This document shows, piece by piece, positions 34,701 to 47,005 of a stretch of 64,000 nt of DNA (positions within the stretch are counted from its first letter, which is position 1; each line of letters starts with the position of its first letter). The stretch comes from Chrysaora quinquecirrha (Eukaryota > Cnidaria > Scyphozoa > Semaeostomeae > Pelagiidae), in contig JACTAT010000108.1 of assembly GCA_014526335.1 (NCBI GenBank), positions 548,290 to 612,289 on the forward strand, written 5' to 3'. The position numbers were made by a program, and so were the translations under genes. The notes beneath the pieces were generated by a model. It saw only the letters and a list, made by a program, of their open reading frames with translations. It was not told the origin of the DNA and made no database searches.

Positions 34701-37700
34701 AAATCTCCTTTAGCCTTCTTGGCCACATTCGTAGAATACATAAGAAAATATACTTACGTCTTTTTCAAAATTTCCAGTCAATATTTTGAACGCTGGGCTA
34801 TCTTTATTGTCATATTGCTTATTGTATGTTTGCTTCAGAGTAAGATGTAGGTTTTCTGGAAAAGCAATTAAAGATGATGAGTAAAGCTACAGCGAAGGAA
34901 GAAACTTAAGATCATTGAGAAGAAATACGATTTGATAATGTAATTGAATTTTCAGAATGTCACCTAAAGCAATAAATTCTGGAGAACGTCAAAATTAAAT
35001 GTTAAATGTTAAAGAGATTTTCAAGTCCGACCAAATGCATACATTAACGGCACTGGGGTCAACTTCAATGGCGTCACAATGAGAGTTCGGTTTGACCATG
35101 ATAACTTGATAATGATCATATCCCTGTCATTGAAATGAGAAACACAACTTGCACGTATACAACAATCAGCTTTATGGGACAAATCATTTGTAAATAAAAC
35201 GCTCACTAAACGTTGCCCAATTACAGCTGGAGCGTATCACAGGCAACGGGTCGACAGGTTTCGACAAACAGAGAGCAAGTTAAGAAGACAGTAGGGTATA
35301 CATTACCATCGCCTGATCCTGAAAGTGCATCAAGGCCTGTTTCTTTGAAGTCTAGATCAACATCTGTACTGTCATCTTCTCCTTCGTTTTCTTCATTCAC
35401 TTCTTCGCTGTCGTCAGCAGGAACTTTCTGCCTTGCTTTTCCTTTGGTAACTGAATATGCCTCCAGTTGATTATTTTCCATCATATTTTCCATCAAATTT
35501 TTACCCTTTTGCTGACTTCTTTGTTGAACAGGTTTTGTTTTTCCATTATCAGCTTGCTCTTCATCTTCATATTTCTCAGCATTTTCAGTCTTGTCTTCTT
35601 CTGCTGCTGTTTTCTCGTTTTTGTTATCTTTATTGGATTCTTCACTTTTATTATTCTGCTTCTCTTCTTTTTCTTCATTACCCGAGGAAACCTCTGCTCT
35701 TGCATTGCCTGAACTTTCTGCGTCAGTCTCTTCCACTTCCCCAGAAACCTCTTGTTCCTCTTCGGCATCGTCCTCTGCAAGATCACGTTCTGGAGAATAA
35801 TTTATATTTTCATTAAATTCTCTTCTCATACTATGCCTGTCCAAGAGGTCATGTATGTAGCTCTTCCTCTCGGAAGATATAACACTTTTAACAAAACCAT
35901 TTTCAATTAAATTAGTAACATCATCAGTATTTATATATTGTCCAGATTCTTCTGCGCCTGACATGTCTACAGAAGAAGAAAGATCTTGCTTCCTTTGAAC
36001 GTTTATGTCAGATTCAGATTCCTCTCCTTTGGAGATCTTTTCATTATCTCGCTCGGTATTTTTGAGTACTTCTTTTTCTATGTGCTTTGAAGAAGGTTGT
36101 GTTTGCTCATTCGTTGCTTGCTCTTCATCAGGTCGTGAATCATCTTCATCTGTCGATTTCAGTTCTTTAACATCTTTTTCGTCTTCTTCTTTTGCTTCTG
36201 TTGTATTGTCCACAGAGGGTTGCTCTTTTGGTTTTTTTGATGCGCCGCTTTGCTTTGAATATGTGTGTTGCGGAATAGAAGCTTGATTAACACCAGGCAT
36301 TGCTCCAACATAATTTGGATTGTTTTGAAATGCTTGACTAGACTGAGCAGCAGCGTTCTCACTTTCTGTTAAAAAGAACGGAAACATGAAAGCAAGACAG
36401 CATAATTTCAGTCTCAGCCATGTCAGCTAAGGCTATTTATAGCAAATAAGATAAAGTCAAAGAGCGTCAGGCGTTTGCCCCCTGTGTGTAGAGCTACCCT
36501 CTTTTGATAAACGAATGCCATGTTCTTGTTGTTTAGACTTAAAAATTTTGAAAGGTTTTACAGTACTCATCTTCAAATTTTCTGAAGTATTGAAAGAATT
36601 CTTGAAAATTATGCACAGGATGATATAATATAGGCACACACGTAAACAATGTATTTACCTGTACAAAACTGACATGTGACCGGGCATGTCTGCTCCATGT
36701 ATTCTCTGTTCTGCTCACATAATCCTTGGTTTTTGTACTCCGGGCATTCATCGTAAACATTGACGCATGACGACGTTGTAGCTGTCATTGAAAATGTATT
36801 GATAAGCAAATCCAAAATCGCGTCTAACTCTATCTGTTCAAAAGGGAATGCTCGTATTGCTGGCTTTACTTGTTTCCTACTTGTTCTTTATTCTGTCAGT
36901 TGTGTCAGTCACGTTCCAAGTTAAGGAATATGTCGTGTTCTGTCTCGTTCTTCTGATGCAGTTTAGCATATCCAGCAACCATATCACACAGACGATGCTT
37001 AATGTGGCAAAGCTTCGGATTTCCTCAAAGCCTTTGGTTTGGCGCACATTCCACTATTAGTGTCGGTAATTAACATTATACATCGATATGTCAGTCTATA
37101 TGAAAAAGTCAATTTCTTATAGTCAATATTTAGTTGCTATTGAGTTGAGAAGCTTCGATGTTGTATTTTATTTTTTTATATAATGGGAGAATATTTAAAA
37201 CTCGGTGTTGATACTTCAGCTGTGTTGGATATATGTTCGTATTTGCGCTTGAGTAGCGTGCTTTGAGTTGAAGACAAATATGAATGGACAGGTCCACCGT
37301 AGAGGCAAATGTAACTTGATACTAATGTCATACTGTCATTTGATTTAAGAAACATAATTTTGTTTTCTGTTTTCGATCGGTAACTTACATATGTCAATGA
37401 TTTTTGTTGCCAAATATTGATAAATGACAAACAATTTTTTGAGGGGGGGGGGGTAACTTAACAGTTTTGGGGGTACGGGGGCATGCCATTACTTAGGGGT
37501 ACCTTTTTTCTGAAAAATGCAGAATTATCGATATCGTTTTTAGAAGTATGTGCGGAATTATGGGTACCATTTGAGGAAACATGCAGAATTATAGGTACTA
37601 ATCTGGAGAAATTTTGAAGAATTAAGCTTAGCATTTACCAAATTGCAGTCCGAACTGATAACTCTTTGGACTATCAGCAAGGTTACCCTTTAAACATTAC

Positions 37701-40369
37701 TTGTTTTTCATCAGATTATTTTTGTTATCTGAAAATTTTCTTTGCCTTTTGGAATATTGGGCATAACATTAATCATGTTTGCGGAAATATGGGTCACAAT
37801 TTTTATCATGTTTACGGAGTTATGGGTCCAAATTTTGGACTGAAATGGCACGTCCCCGTCAAAAACTAGGCTTAGATACCCCCCCCTCGAAGAAAACGTC
37901 GATCATCAACCCCATTGACATTTCTTTCTTTCCAATCGAATTTTTTCGAAATGAGAAGTGGACATTCCACGCATTACACGTATTTTTTATAAGAAACTAA
38001 AAATTGATCCAATACTGAAAGTTTCTTTGAATTTTCAAAATTTGAGCACTGAACGTTTCTTAAGACTTTCGTTAATAGCCATGTTGGTAAAATAGTTATT
38101 ATATCTGTATGGAAACAGCGGAAATTGCGGACGCATGCGTATAAAAAACTCGAATATCAAAATCTAGAGCCTTCCCCTGCACGCTTTCGTTTTTCCGTTT
38201 TTGAAGGTCAAAAAATTGAAGTCAAAGATTGTTTACTTATCTGTTTATGTACATAGTCACCCCCTAGCAAAGAGTAAAATCAAGGAGTTAAGGGACCAGA
38301 ACAAGGAATAAATACGACGGGTTTCAAAAACTAAACAATTTTAAAGACAATTGCTGGATTGATAAGAAGCAGCTAAGTAGTAGCTACGATTTAAGAAAAA
38401 TTGCCAAAAGAGTCGACGATTTTCATTTTGAATTTTTATACTCTCATCTACACACTTTTTTTATAAGAATACAGTCTATAAGAATATTCAGGCTCAAAAT
38501 TGCCAAAGAACAATGAAAATTTAAGAATAACAATGGAAAAGTTCAAGCCTTGGCAAAATTTATAGTATTGTTATAAAAAAAAGAGTGTACCAAGTGAAGA
38601 AATGGTTTCTCTGTCTTGTTTCTTAGTAGTTTTATTACCTAACTTTGCTACCGTGTTTAGTTTTTGTTCTGATGCTAAGAAATATAGATAGTATATCATG
38701 AATACGAATCGAGATCCACAGAAGTCGATTGCTCCGGGGGATTAAAGACCCCATCCATTCATCCGTACAGGCCTTATTTTCTAGCATCACTTGAAAATCT
38801 ATATTGTCCCCATTGCTGTAACAGTACTGCAACTATTTTCATAAGTTATGGTATTTTAGGTGTGATTTTCTGTACAATCTACTAGCGTACCAAGAAAACT
38901 GCAACATTGTGTCTAGTTAAGTTAAATAAAAACTGACGACAGACATATGTTCTGTGATCATGGTGCTTAGCTTATTCCGGTATTTCTGCAAGCAAATGGA
39001 GTTGTTTCTTGAAATCTAAACCTTATTAGTCAGAGAGTTAATAAACATGAGAGTTGCTCTATTTAGCAAGAATAGGCTTGAGAAAAAAGCCACTACTACA
39101 AATATAATAAAATATAAGCATCTGTAAATATTTCAGATATAATAGATTTTTTACAATGAACTTTTATTATCAATAACTTATCAAAAACAATCAAAGTGGT
39201 ATTTGAATTTAAAGAAAGAAAGATATAAGTAGAAAAACGTTACTCACTCTGATCACGTTTATTGAGTGGCAAGCCTGAATAAAAAAAATATTTATCTCAA
39301 ATAGTCTGAAGCTTATTGAAATAATAACTTTTGTTTGCTGAAAATTTTAGTCATTTCAATGCAAGGAGAGCCTACTCGCTAAAAAGTTTTTGTAGATATT
39401 GGTTATCGTTTCTTATTACTGCGTGTTTGATTTGGGTTTTCGAACGTGGACAGCAAGTAGAAAAGGAAAGTAATTGTGGTGACATTTGTTTCATTTCAAG
39501 TGACATTTTATAAGGACTTTAGTTAATAAGGCACTCCCTTTTATTTATGTTCGATTTGACTTATCATGATTTTATACCCTTTCCCAATTTGAATTTGTCA
39601 ATTCTCAGTTGCACGACCTTAAAGCAAAATGCCTTTTTATCTTAAAATCAATCGTCGTCAAGAGTCAAATCATCGAGAGAGATGAACTTCACGAAGAGCT
39701 CGTATATCTAGTTTTCTTTTGAAGGCATAAAAAACTGGCATCATCACTCGGCAACCAAGCAGTCTTGAATTTCGCATGACGAATTCGTTCGATTGCAATG
39801 ACGCAGGATTGAAAAAGACCATTGAATATACGTCATGAAATCATTTTTAACAAGAGGAACAAACAAATAATATCCTATGCAAAATCTCTAGAAGTGCCAC
39901 TTTAGGCTTGAAACATAAAGCAAAAAGTGCCAAAGTTTCGAAAAGCTTCATTAACTCAGTCTTGTTCTAGCAATCGGTTGCAATGAACCTGCTATATGGT
40001 CTTCGAAACAAATACAATATATTGACCAAGCCCCTTTTTTGAGTTTAGGGTTGTCTCGGGCTTCGGTCGGCTTGCAGGAAGAAAACATCAATCTAGTGGT
40101 TGACTTTAAGTCATGAGGCAGTCAGACACAGCTTTGCAATTTATTCACTGTAAGTGAACACTGCGTTGTCATCGTAAAATGTACAATAATTTCCGAAGTA
40201 AAGCAGTTTTGACTGCGGCTCAACACACAGCATAAAAAAAAGAATGTGAAAGACCTTATCTGATAAATACCCGCAAATAGATTGAAACAAATGCTTAGAA
40301 GATACAATACTTACACTGTGACAATGTGATCAGCAAAAGTGAAAGAACTAAAATTGACGACAGCTTCAT
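31740..40369 (-). CDS. Secreted ShK - acidic - SEA-like protein, seven exons, complete
   Basis: Exons 40369-40315, 39274-39248, 36781-36659, 36365-35307, 34855-34758, 33658-33609 and 31914-31740 (TAA stop). All six junctions agree in phase, giving 528 residues. Residues 1-18 (MKLSSILVLSLLLITLSQ) are a signal peptide. K24-R25 is a likely dibasic processing site. C33-C67 is a six-Cys ShK domain (Cys at 33, 40, 49, 60, 64, 67). Residues about 70-421 are a low-complexity Glu/Asp/Lys/Ser/Asn-rich region without Cys. Residues about 423-528 resemble a SEA domain (LTLKQTYNKQYDNKDSPAFK ... KVRVNFKFTGNYDKL) lacking the usual GSVVV cleavage motif. There is no transmembrane segment. Extracellular-matrix, mucus or mineral-matrix roles are possible; function unknown. 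ShK modules occur in many non-toxin proteins. Confidence 0.88.
31946..31968. repeat. AT dinucleotide microsatellite
   Basis: About eleven TA units, 32 bp upstream of the last-exon acceptor of the minus-strand ShK/SEA gene. Confidence 0.9.
32265..32643. mobile_element. TA-flanked MITE, copy 4 (AAGAAAGT subfamily)
   Basis: Termini CACGTTTTTTTTAATAAGAA and inverse; TA at 32263-32264 and 32644-32645. The interior repeats TAAGAAAGT about eight times. It lies in the last intron of the ShK/SEA gene. Confidence 0.85.
34074..34493. mobile_element. MITE rich in ACTGAACA motifs
   Basis: The ends GGGCAATTGAACTGAACATT and the inverse of GGCATTAAACAAATGAACTG pair imperfectly. The body holds about ten ACTGAACA/TGTTCAGT motifs in both orientations. 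It lies in the intron between the acidic and SEA exons. No TSD was resolved. Confidence 0.7.
35307..36365 (-). CDS. Acidic low-complexity exon
   Basis: The 1,059-nt exon (phase 1-1) encodes 352 residues dominated by E, D, K, S, N and Q, including a KEEDEKDVKE run, multiple S-E/S-D casein-kinase-like sites and an SGSGDG end resembling a glycosaminoglycan attachment site. The central part (ENGFVKSVISSERKSYIHDL) is less biased and may be a short folded or helical element. Confidence 0.85.
36659..36781 (-). CDS. ShK-domain exon
   Basis: A single phase 1-1 exon encodes exactly one six-cysteine ShK module, the usual shuffling-competent exon arrangement. The acceptor is AATGACAG and the donor ACAG|GTAAAT. 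The symmetrical phase means the domain could have been inserted or lost without disturbing the frame. Confidence 0.9.
37435..37880. repeat. Dispersed repeat shared with the 48.5-54 kb palindrome
   Basis: Contains GGGCATAACATT, ATCATGTTTGC, ATGGGTCACAATTTTT and CAAATTTTGGACTGAAATGG in the same order as 51770-51990. It begins with a poly-G run. Located in an intron of the ShK/SEA gene. Confidence 0.7.
37977..38070. mobile_element. Single MITE end (AAGAAACT subfamily)
   Basis: CACGTATTTTTTATAAGAAA preceded by TA, followed by AAAGTTTCTT and GAACGTTTCTTAAGAC. No opposite terminus was found, so this is a truncated copy of the same family. Confidence 0.6.
38451..38587. mobile_element. TA-flanked MITE, copy 5
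   Basis: Short (137 bp) member of the AAGAATAC subfamily; TA at 38449-38450 and 38588-38589. It shares ACAGTCTATAAGAATATTCA and GGCTCAAAATTG with copies 1 and 2. It lies in intron 2 of the ShK/SEA gene. Confidence 0.85.
39275..40314 (-). other. First intron of the ShK/SEA gene
   Basis: No exon or recognisable repeat seen. Bounded by T|GTAAGT and TTTATTCAG. Confidence 0.6.
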
Positions 40370-43081
40370 GTTGGCAATAATCTGAAAAGTATAAAAAACG
40401 CTGCTTAAAAAGGAATGGAGTAAAGTTCTATTTGAATTTCAGAAGTAAATTTCCATTTGATTTTAATGGGGCCTAAAAACCTATGAGATTTATGAAATTT
40501 TATTCTTAAAATAATTGTTTATCCTTTGAATTCTTTCTGTTGTTTCAAATGATTTCTATGTAGTTCAATAAAACATGTTACCATTTTCGTGCGATAATAA
40601 GAGTATAAAATTTAGCAATTGTAGAGATTAGTTTTTTGCAGACATTTTTAAGTGACAAATGACGATAGATAAGATTGAAAATATAATTAAAACTAATTTA
40701 ACAACTATTAATTGCAAAATGATTACCCTTCTTGCACCTTAACAAATTCGCTCAATCTTGTTTAACCAATTTTACTTTGAAACTCCTTCGTCTTAGTAAA
40801 TTTTTGTGTCCTCTGTGATGATTTTCTTTGTTTCTGCCACGTTTGAAACGGACTGGTTGGATGATCATGAGGTCATGATCTTATTCAAACGGGGACTTCT
40901 TTCAAACCCGAGCACCTGCACAGGACCTCCTATAGACACAGGTCGCACTTAGGCCCATTTTACTAAATTTCCAAGCCGAACAAAACAAACCCGCCTCTTA
41001 TCTCCTTGTTACATGTTCGTGAATGAATATCTTCTATTGTACTTCTATCATATCGTAATCGTGGAACATATCATGTTGCACTTGCATGCAGCAAAGAAAG
41101 CGGCAGAAAGGGCCCTTTCACTATTACTAAAATTTTCAAATGATTTCCAATTATTATTTTCTTCTTTTGACTGATAGTCCTTGTTTGAACTGAATAACAA
41201 TTGACGCCCAAAACAATATCAAAATTGATATTTGCTATCCATACCTTGTTTAGCAATAAAATTCTGTTTAAATTTAGTTTTATAAAAAATCTCTATCAGC
41301 AAATTTTAATCCCTGCTTTTGTTCCAGATTTTGTAGTAACATCCTGCTACAAAAAATGAAACTTTCATGGATAAAAGCTTGGTTGAAATTGAAGAATATG
41401 CATCGAAAGATATGAAATAAAAAGAAGCTATAAATTTTCCGAGCATGTTACTGTTGCAAAGAAATTACTATAAAATTTCTTCAAGGTTTCGGTGAATTCT
41501 GGAAGCAGTTTTACTGGTAAGAGTCGAAGAGTATAGACGTCAGAAATGTACCAAAACACATTACACAAGTCATTTGCCTCAACTTATCTAAGGACCTGTT
41601 TATGTGGAGGTGATCCAGCTTACCGGGATGAAAATGTTAGGTGAGGGCTCATCTTCACCGAAATCATCATGCAAAAACGATTCCCGAGAAAGCGAGCTGG
41701 CCAGGTAAGCGAGATCCCACATGAGCAGAGCCAGATCTCGGCATGTGATCGAGTGAAAATTGCTCGTGTGAACACTCACCGAGCTGGAATTGTTTAAAAG
41801 CGTATATGAAAACTAGCTACAAAACGCTTTCAAATGGCCGAAATCGACAATATCTCTCTCGTTGGGCGGACCAGAAGGAGCCCATATGAACAAAATTTAA
41901 AATTTGTCTCGTTGAAAGAGCTTTCAAAGCGACAGAGTGCAAGAGAGTGTTTCCACGGAATGGTTGACCTGTTGAGAAGGACATTGAGAAATAGACTTGG
42001 GGCAAGTTTAACTTGGGCATGGACCCGGCATGGATCGAAACAGCTTTATATGTCGGTGCAATCTTCAATTTTCGGCTTTTAAGAGAGGCTGTAAAGTAAT
42101 GGTGAGTGGTTTGATAGCCTGTGTATATTGGCTCCAATTTCTCCCGAATTGCAAAATCTGGACATTGATAATTTTCAATTGAATGAAAAAGTAGCAAGTG
42201 AACAGATCAGCTTGAGATCAGCCTATTAGCTTGCAGCTTGTAACAAATAGTGTGGAGCAATCTCCACATTTGTTCCCTGTGATTCTAGCTATTTCAGGCT
42301 TTGTTCCTGCTTTCCCCCGCAATAGCCATTGACCCCCTTTTAGTTTCAACTTGCTCTCGCTTGTTTGCGGTAATTTCCCTTTTTTGAGTTGTTCCTTCAT
42401 CTTTTTCAGTGATTCCCTGTTTGTTCCACCTTATAAAGTCTGATTCTCACTTATTCCCACCGATGCCTACTTCGTTCCAGGGCATCTTTTAACATACTGA
42501 GTGGTGGGGTAATTTCCCCACCAGGCCCCATCAGCTGCCCCACCACTGATCGTTGAAATCCAGGTTTTGCCCCACCAGTGATGGGCCCTTTTGACATAGG
42601 TATTATCAAAATTTAGTTCAATTTTTGGAAAGATTGGTGCATGATGCGCATAGGTTAGGCAGAAAAGTGTTCACTGATTATCTGTAAGAATATTTATCAG
42701 TTTTCGCTATACAGTAAAGTAAATAGATGCCCATTCAGACTGAGTTCTGTGACTTGCAACAGTTGATGATCGATATCAATGGTGAAAAGCACCATTCCCG
42801 CAGGGCCTATTTTAGCGTGGTTTTCCCCTCACTTTTTGGTCTTGAAAATCCAAAGTTTTGTCTTGGAAATCTGAAAGTGTGGGGTGTACTTTTCTTTTGA
42901 AGCGAAGCAATATTTTTAGTTACCAATTGTCCGTGTTCTTTTATAGAGTTACGTACGAGTACAACAGATGAATCCGCAGGCTCACCCCCCTAGCTACACC
43001 CTGCTTTTTTTTTCAAGATTTTTGGGGGTATGATTTTGTTGCTCTGAGCAAAAATACCTAGTTTAACTTGTTCATTCTACT
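40370..43081. other. Intergenic region upstream of the ShK/SEA gene
   Basis: Should contain that gene's 5' UTR and promoter. I see no exon. Around 41590-41790, GCGAGCTGGCCAGGTAAGC-like sequence and at 42490-42600 repeated CCCCACCA / TGGTGGGG words look like decayed repeat ends. Confidence 0.4.
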
Positions 43082-44249
<1,168 letters not shown>

Positions 44250-44471
44250 CTGGGTAATGTACTAAGTGCCATTCAGACTGAGAATGAGAATGCGATTGAG
44301 AATGAGATTGCGAATGAGAATGCAATTCAGAATGCAATTCAAATACAGCAAAAGTATATAAAGTTATAAAATTATAACAATAATATCGATATTTATCCGG
44401 AAAGCTCGCAAAATTAAAAATTTATTATAGTATATTTTAAGAAATTATTTTCGCATTTTTTTCTCTCCTTT

Positions 44472-45962
44472 TTGCGCGCGACGAAGGAGCGAGCTTACTA
44501 TTTGTGGGCTTCAATCGGCAAAACTGGACTTCCGTTTCGTCTGCTGACAGCGCATATTTTTCACTTGCAACCACAGTGTTAACAGCTTTCCGCTGTGCGA
44601 AGGGATTCGAAGGAATTAACGCATGACATTTTAGCAAACTTCGATGTTTTCTTTCATGGTTTCCCTCTCACAATGAAGTTGTGATCGTCAAGAAGTTTTT
44701 TCTGGTGTTAAATGTAAGTAGAGAACGTAGATAGGTAACGAATTCAATTTGAATGTTTTTATTTTTCTCATGCCCCATTCTGCCATTGGCATTATTGGCT
44801 GCTTTTAGGCCCAGCAAATCAAAATTTCAAGATGGGTAGTCTGTAGGCCTATACTGCAATAAATTTTGTATAGCCGAAACAGATAATAATATTATAGCTA
44901 TTTGTTTTACCTAAGAAGGCCACTTTGGTAACGAATTCAATTTGAGTGTTTTTATTTTTCCCTTTTACCCCGGACTGAAATACTTGTGTCCCATTTGGGC
45001 TGCTTAGGCCCATCAAAATCAGACTGCAATAAATTCTGTATAAACAGGGTAACAATATGATAACAAATCGGCTAACACTACCATTGCACTTTTTTTTACT
45101 TGAAAGAACCCTTATAAAAGGAAATGTATATTTTTTTCAGCAATATTGTCTTCTCGTTGCCACAATACGAATCAAAGTTTATCAACTTCAACACAATGTA
45201 AATATCTGGGGATGATGCGGTTGCCCATTGGCCTTTAGAAGATGCCAAAAGAGTAAGATCCAATGTTTGTAACAGGGATAAAACAGAATCAAAATGTGAA
45301 ACAATGTGATGCAATGCCCGTGTTTTGATGAGAAACATAACTTTGTATAGGTTTCCATACATTAAATGATTTATGGTAATTCAGTTGGTATTATCGTTAA
45401 TTTTGTACTATAGGCATATTAGATAAAGGTGTTTCTTTTATGCCCCATGCATACATAAAACAGTGCTTTCCTTTTTGCATTCAGAAGTAACAGCTGTAGG
45501 CTTTAAACTTTTCTCATTGCGAGAGCTGATCCAGATTTTTGATACAGGGAGTAGCAAGGGTGACAGAGTTGATGGGCTAAGGCGCGAGCGAAGTGAGCGC
45601 CCATTGTAAGAGGAGTGCATTTTTTACCTGATGGCGGGGCTGAATTGCATTGGTGGCATGTCTCTTGATCACAGAAAAGGAAGTTTTGAGACATTTAACC
45701 TAATTAGAGTGTAGATACAATTACTTTTGCAGATACAATTGCTTTTTAGAGAAAGTAGATGCATTGGTTTCATTTGTCATCTTTCGTCTGTGGAACTTGC
45801 ATGAAAATATAACTAAATTTTTCGCTCACATTAACTATATTGAACATTTGTACACTGTATTTTATGCTGTATTTGTGAGTAACCATGCTCAACATTGCAT
45901 GATACCGTGGTCCCAACTCAGGTTACAAGTTTGCGCGCACTTACTAACGCTCCGTTACTTCT
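44472..45962. other. 1.5-kb segment present in only one arm of the foldback element
   Basis: The right arm joins CTCTCCTTTTT directly to CTATCTTTTTGAG (about 47975-47995), whereas the left arm has about 1,490 bp between them. It is either an insertion in the left arm or a deletion from the right. The left edge begins GCGCGCGACGAAGGAGCGAG. An internal direct duplication (AACGAATTCAATTTGA(A/G)TGT near 44738 and 44929) is seen. No coding content was recognised. Confidence 0.7.
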
Positions 45963-46854
45963 AGTTCTATCTTTTTGAGAAGCCGAGGTAAGTTTGTAAT
46001 GTCTCCACTATGGTACCCCTGTAATGCCATGTAGAATGCAATTCGAACGAATCATTGATTTCTCTTTCTAGGTTTCACCAATTTCAAAATTTATTTCAGC
46101 GTAAAAAAGTTTAGCGAATTTCCTATCGATTGATATCTTGTTGTAGCAGTTTCGTTAACTTTTAATAACAGATCTTACTCGAGTTATCTCAGAATGCAAT
46201 TCAAAAAATTTAGGCCCATGCGTGGAAAAGGCTGTTTTGCGTCTTCATTTTCTCTTGAAAGGGACGCGTAAGAACAATGATTCTAATTTTTTCTGATAAA
46301 TGAAAGCTTCTTCTTACCGGATAAAAGATTTCAGTCTGAATAATGCAGAGATTGCTCAACAGTAAATTTTGTTTTTAACCAAGTTTCCAACTGTGGTATC
46401 CCTGTACTTAGGCCATCTACGATTTTCAAAGTTTCATCAATTTCTCCCTCTACAATTAACCAATTTCGAATTTCTTGTCAGCGTAAAGAAGTTCAGCAAA
46501 TTATCTAACTTTTGATACCTTACAATGGAGTGTCTGACAACATTAGATAGTCAAAGTGGCTCGATTTGTCTTCAGAATGCAATTCGAAATTTCCAAAATG
46601 CAATTCAGATAACCACAGGGTAACAACATCATTGTGCCTAAAGGGGGATTCCTTAGTAATCGAAGTTCGGAGCTTAAGAGAAGGGACAAAATGGATACCA
46701 TCCCATGTACCATCCACACAGATTATTTTTTTATAATTCAGGTATCTAGTCCAAGTAAGCCTCTAACCTAATTACATAGTTACTAAAATATTAAAATAAT
46801 CAATTAAATCTAAAATACGAAAAATTGAATATAAATTCAACAAAGCAGCGGAAC

Positions 46855-47005
46855 CTAATTGAAATTGAAATTGAAATTGAAATTTGAACCTAAAAAAAGC
46901 AGCGGAATATGTAAAAGAAATAGAAACATATAAAGAAGAAGTCCAAAAAAGTTAAAAAAGAAGAAGAAAAAAAAAACAAAACAAACAAACAAACAAACAA
47001 AAAAA
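46855..47005. repeat. Low-complexity AATTGA and AAC/AAAC tracts
   Basis: Short tandem AATTGA (46857-46883) and A-rich AAAC repeats (46965-47003) at the centre of the 44261-48195 foldback element, between its two arms. Confidence 0.8.

Noticed and set aside
41817..42197. 126-codon minus ORF and an overlapping 82-codon plus ORF
   Set aside because: Overlapping open frames on both strands in a probable decayed repeat; no domain or splice context.
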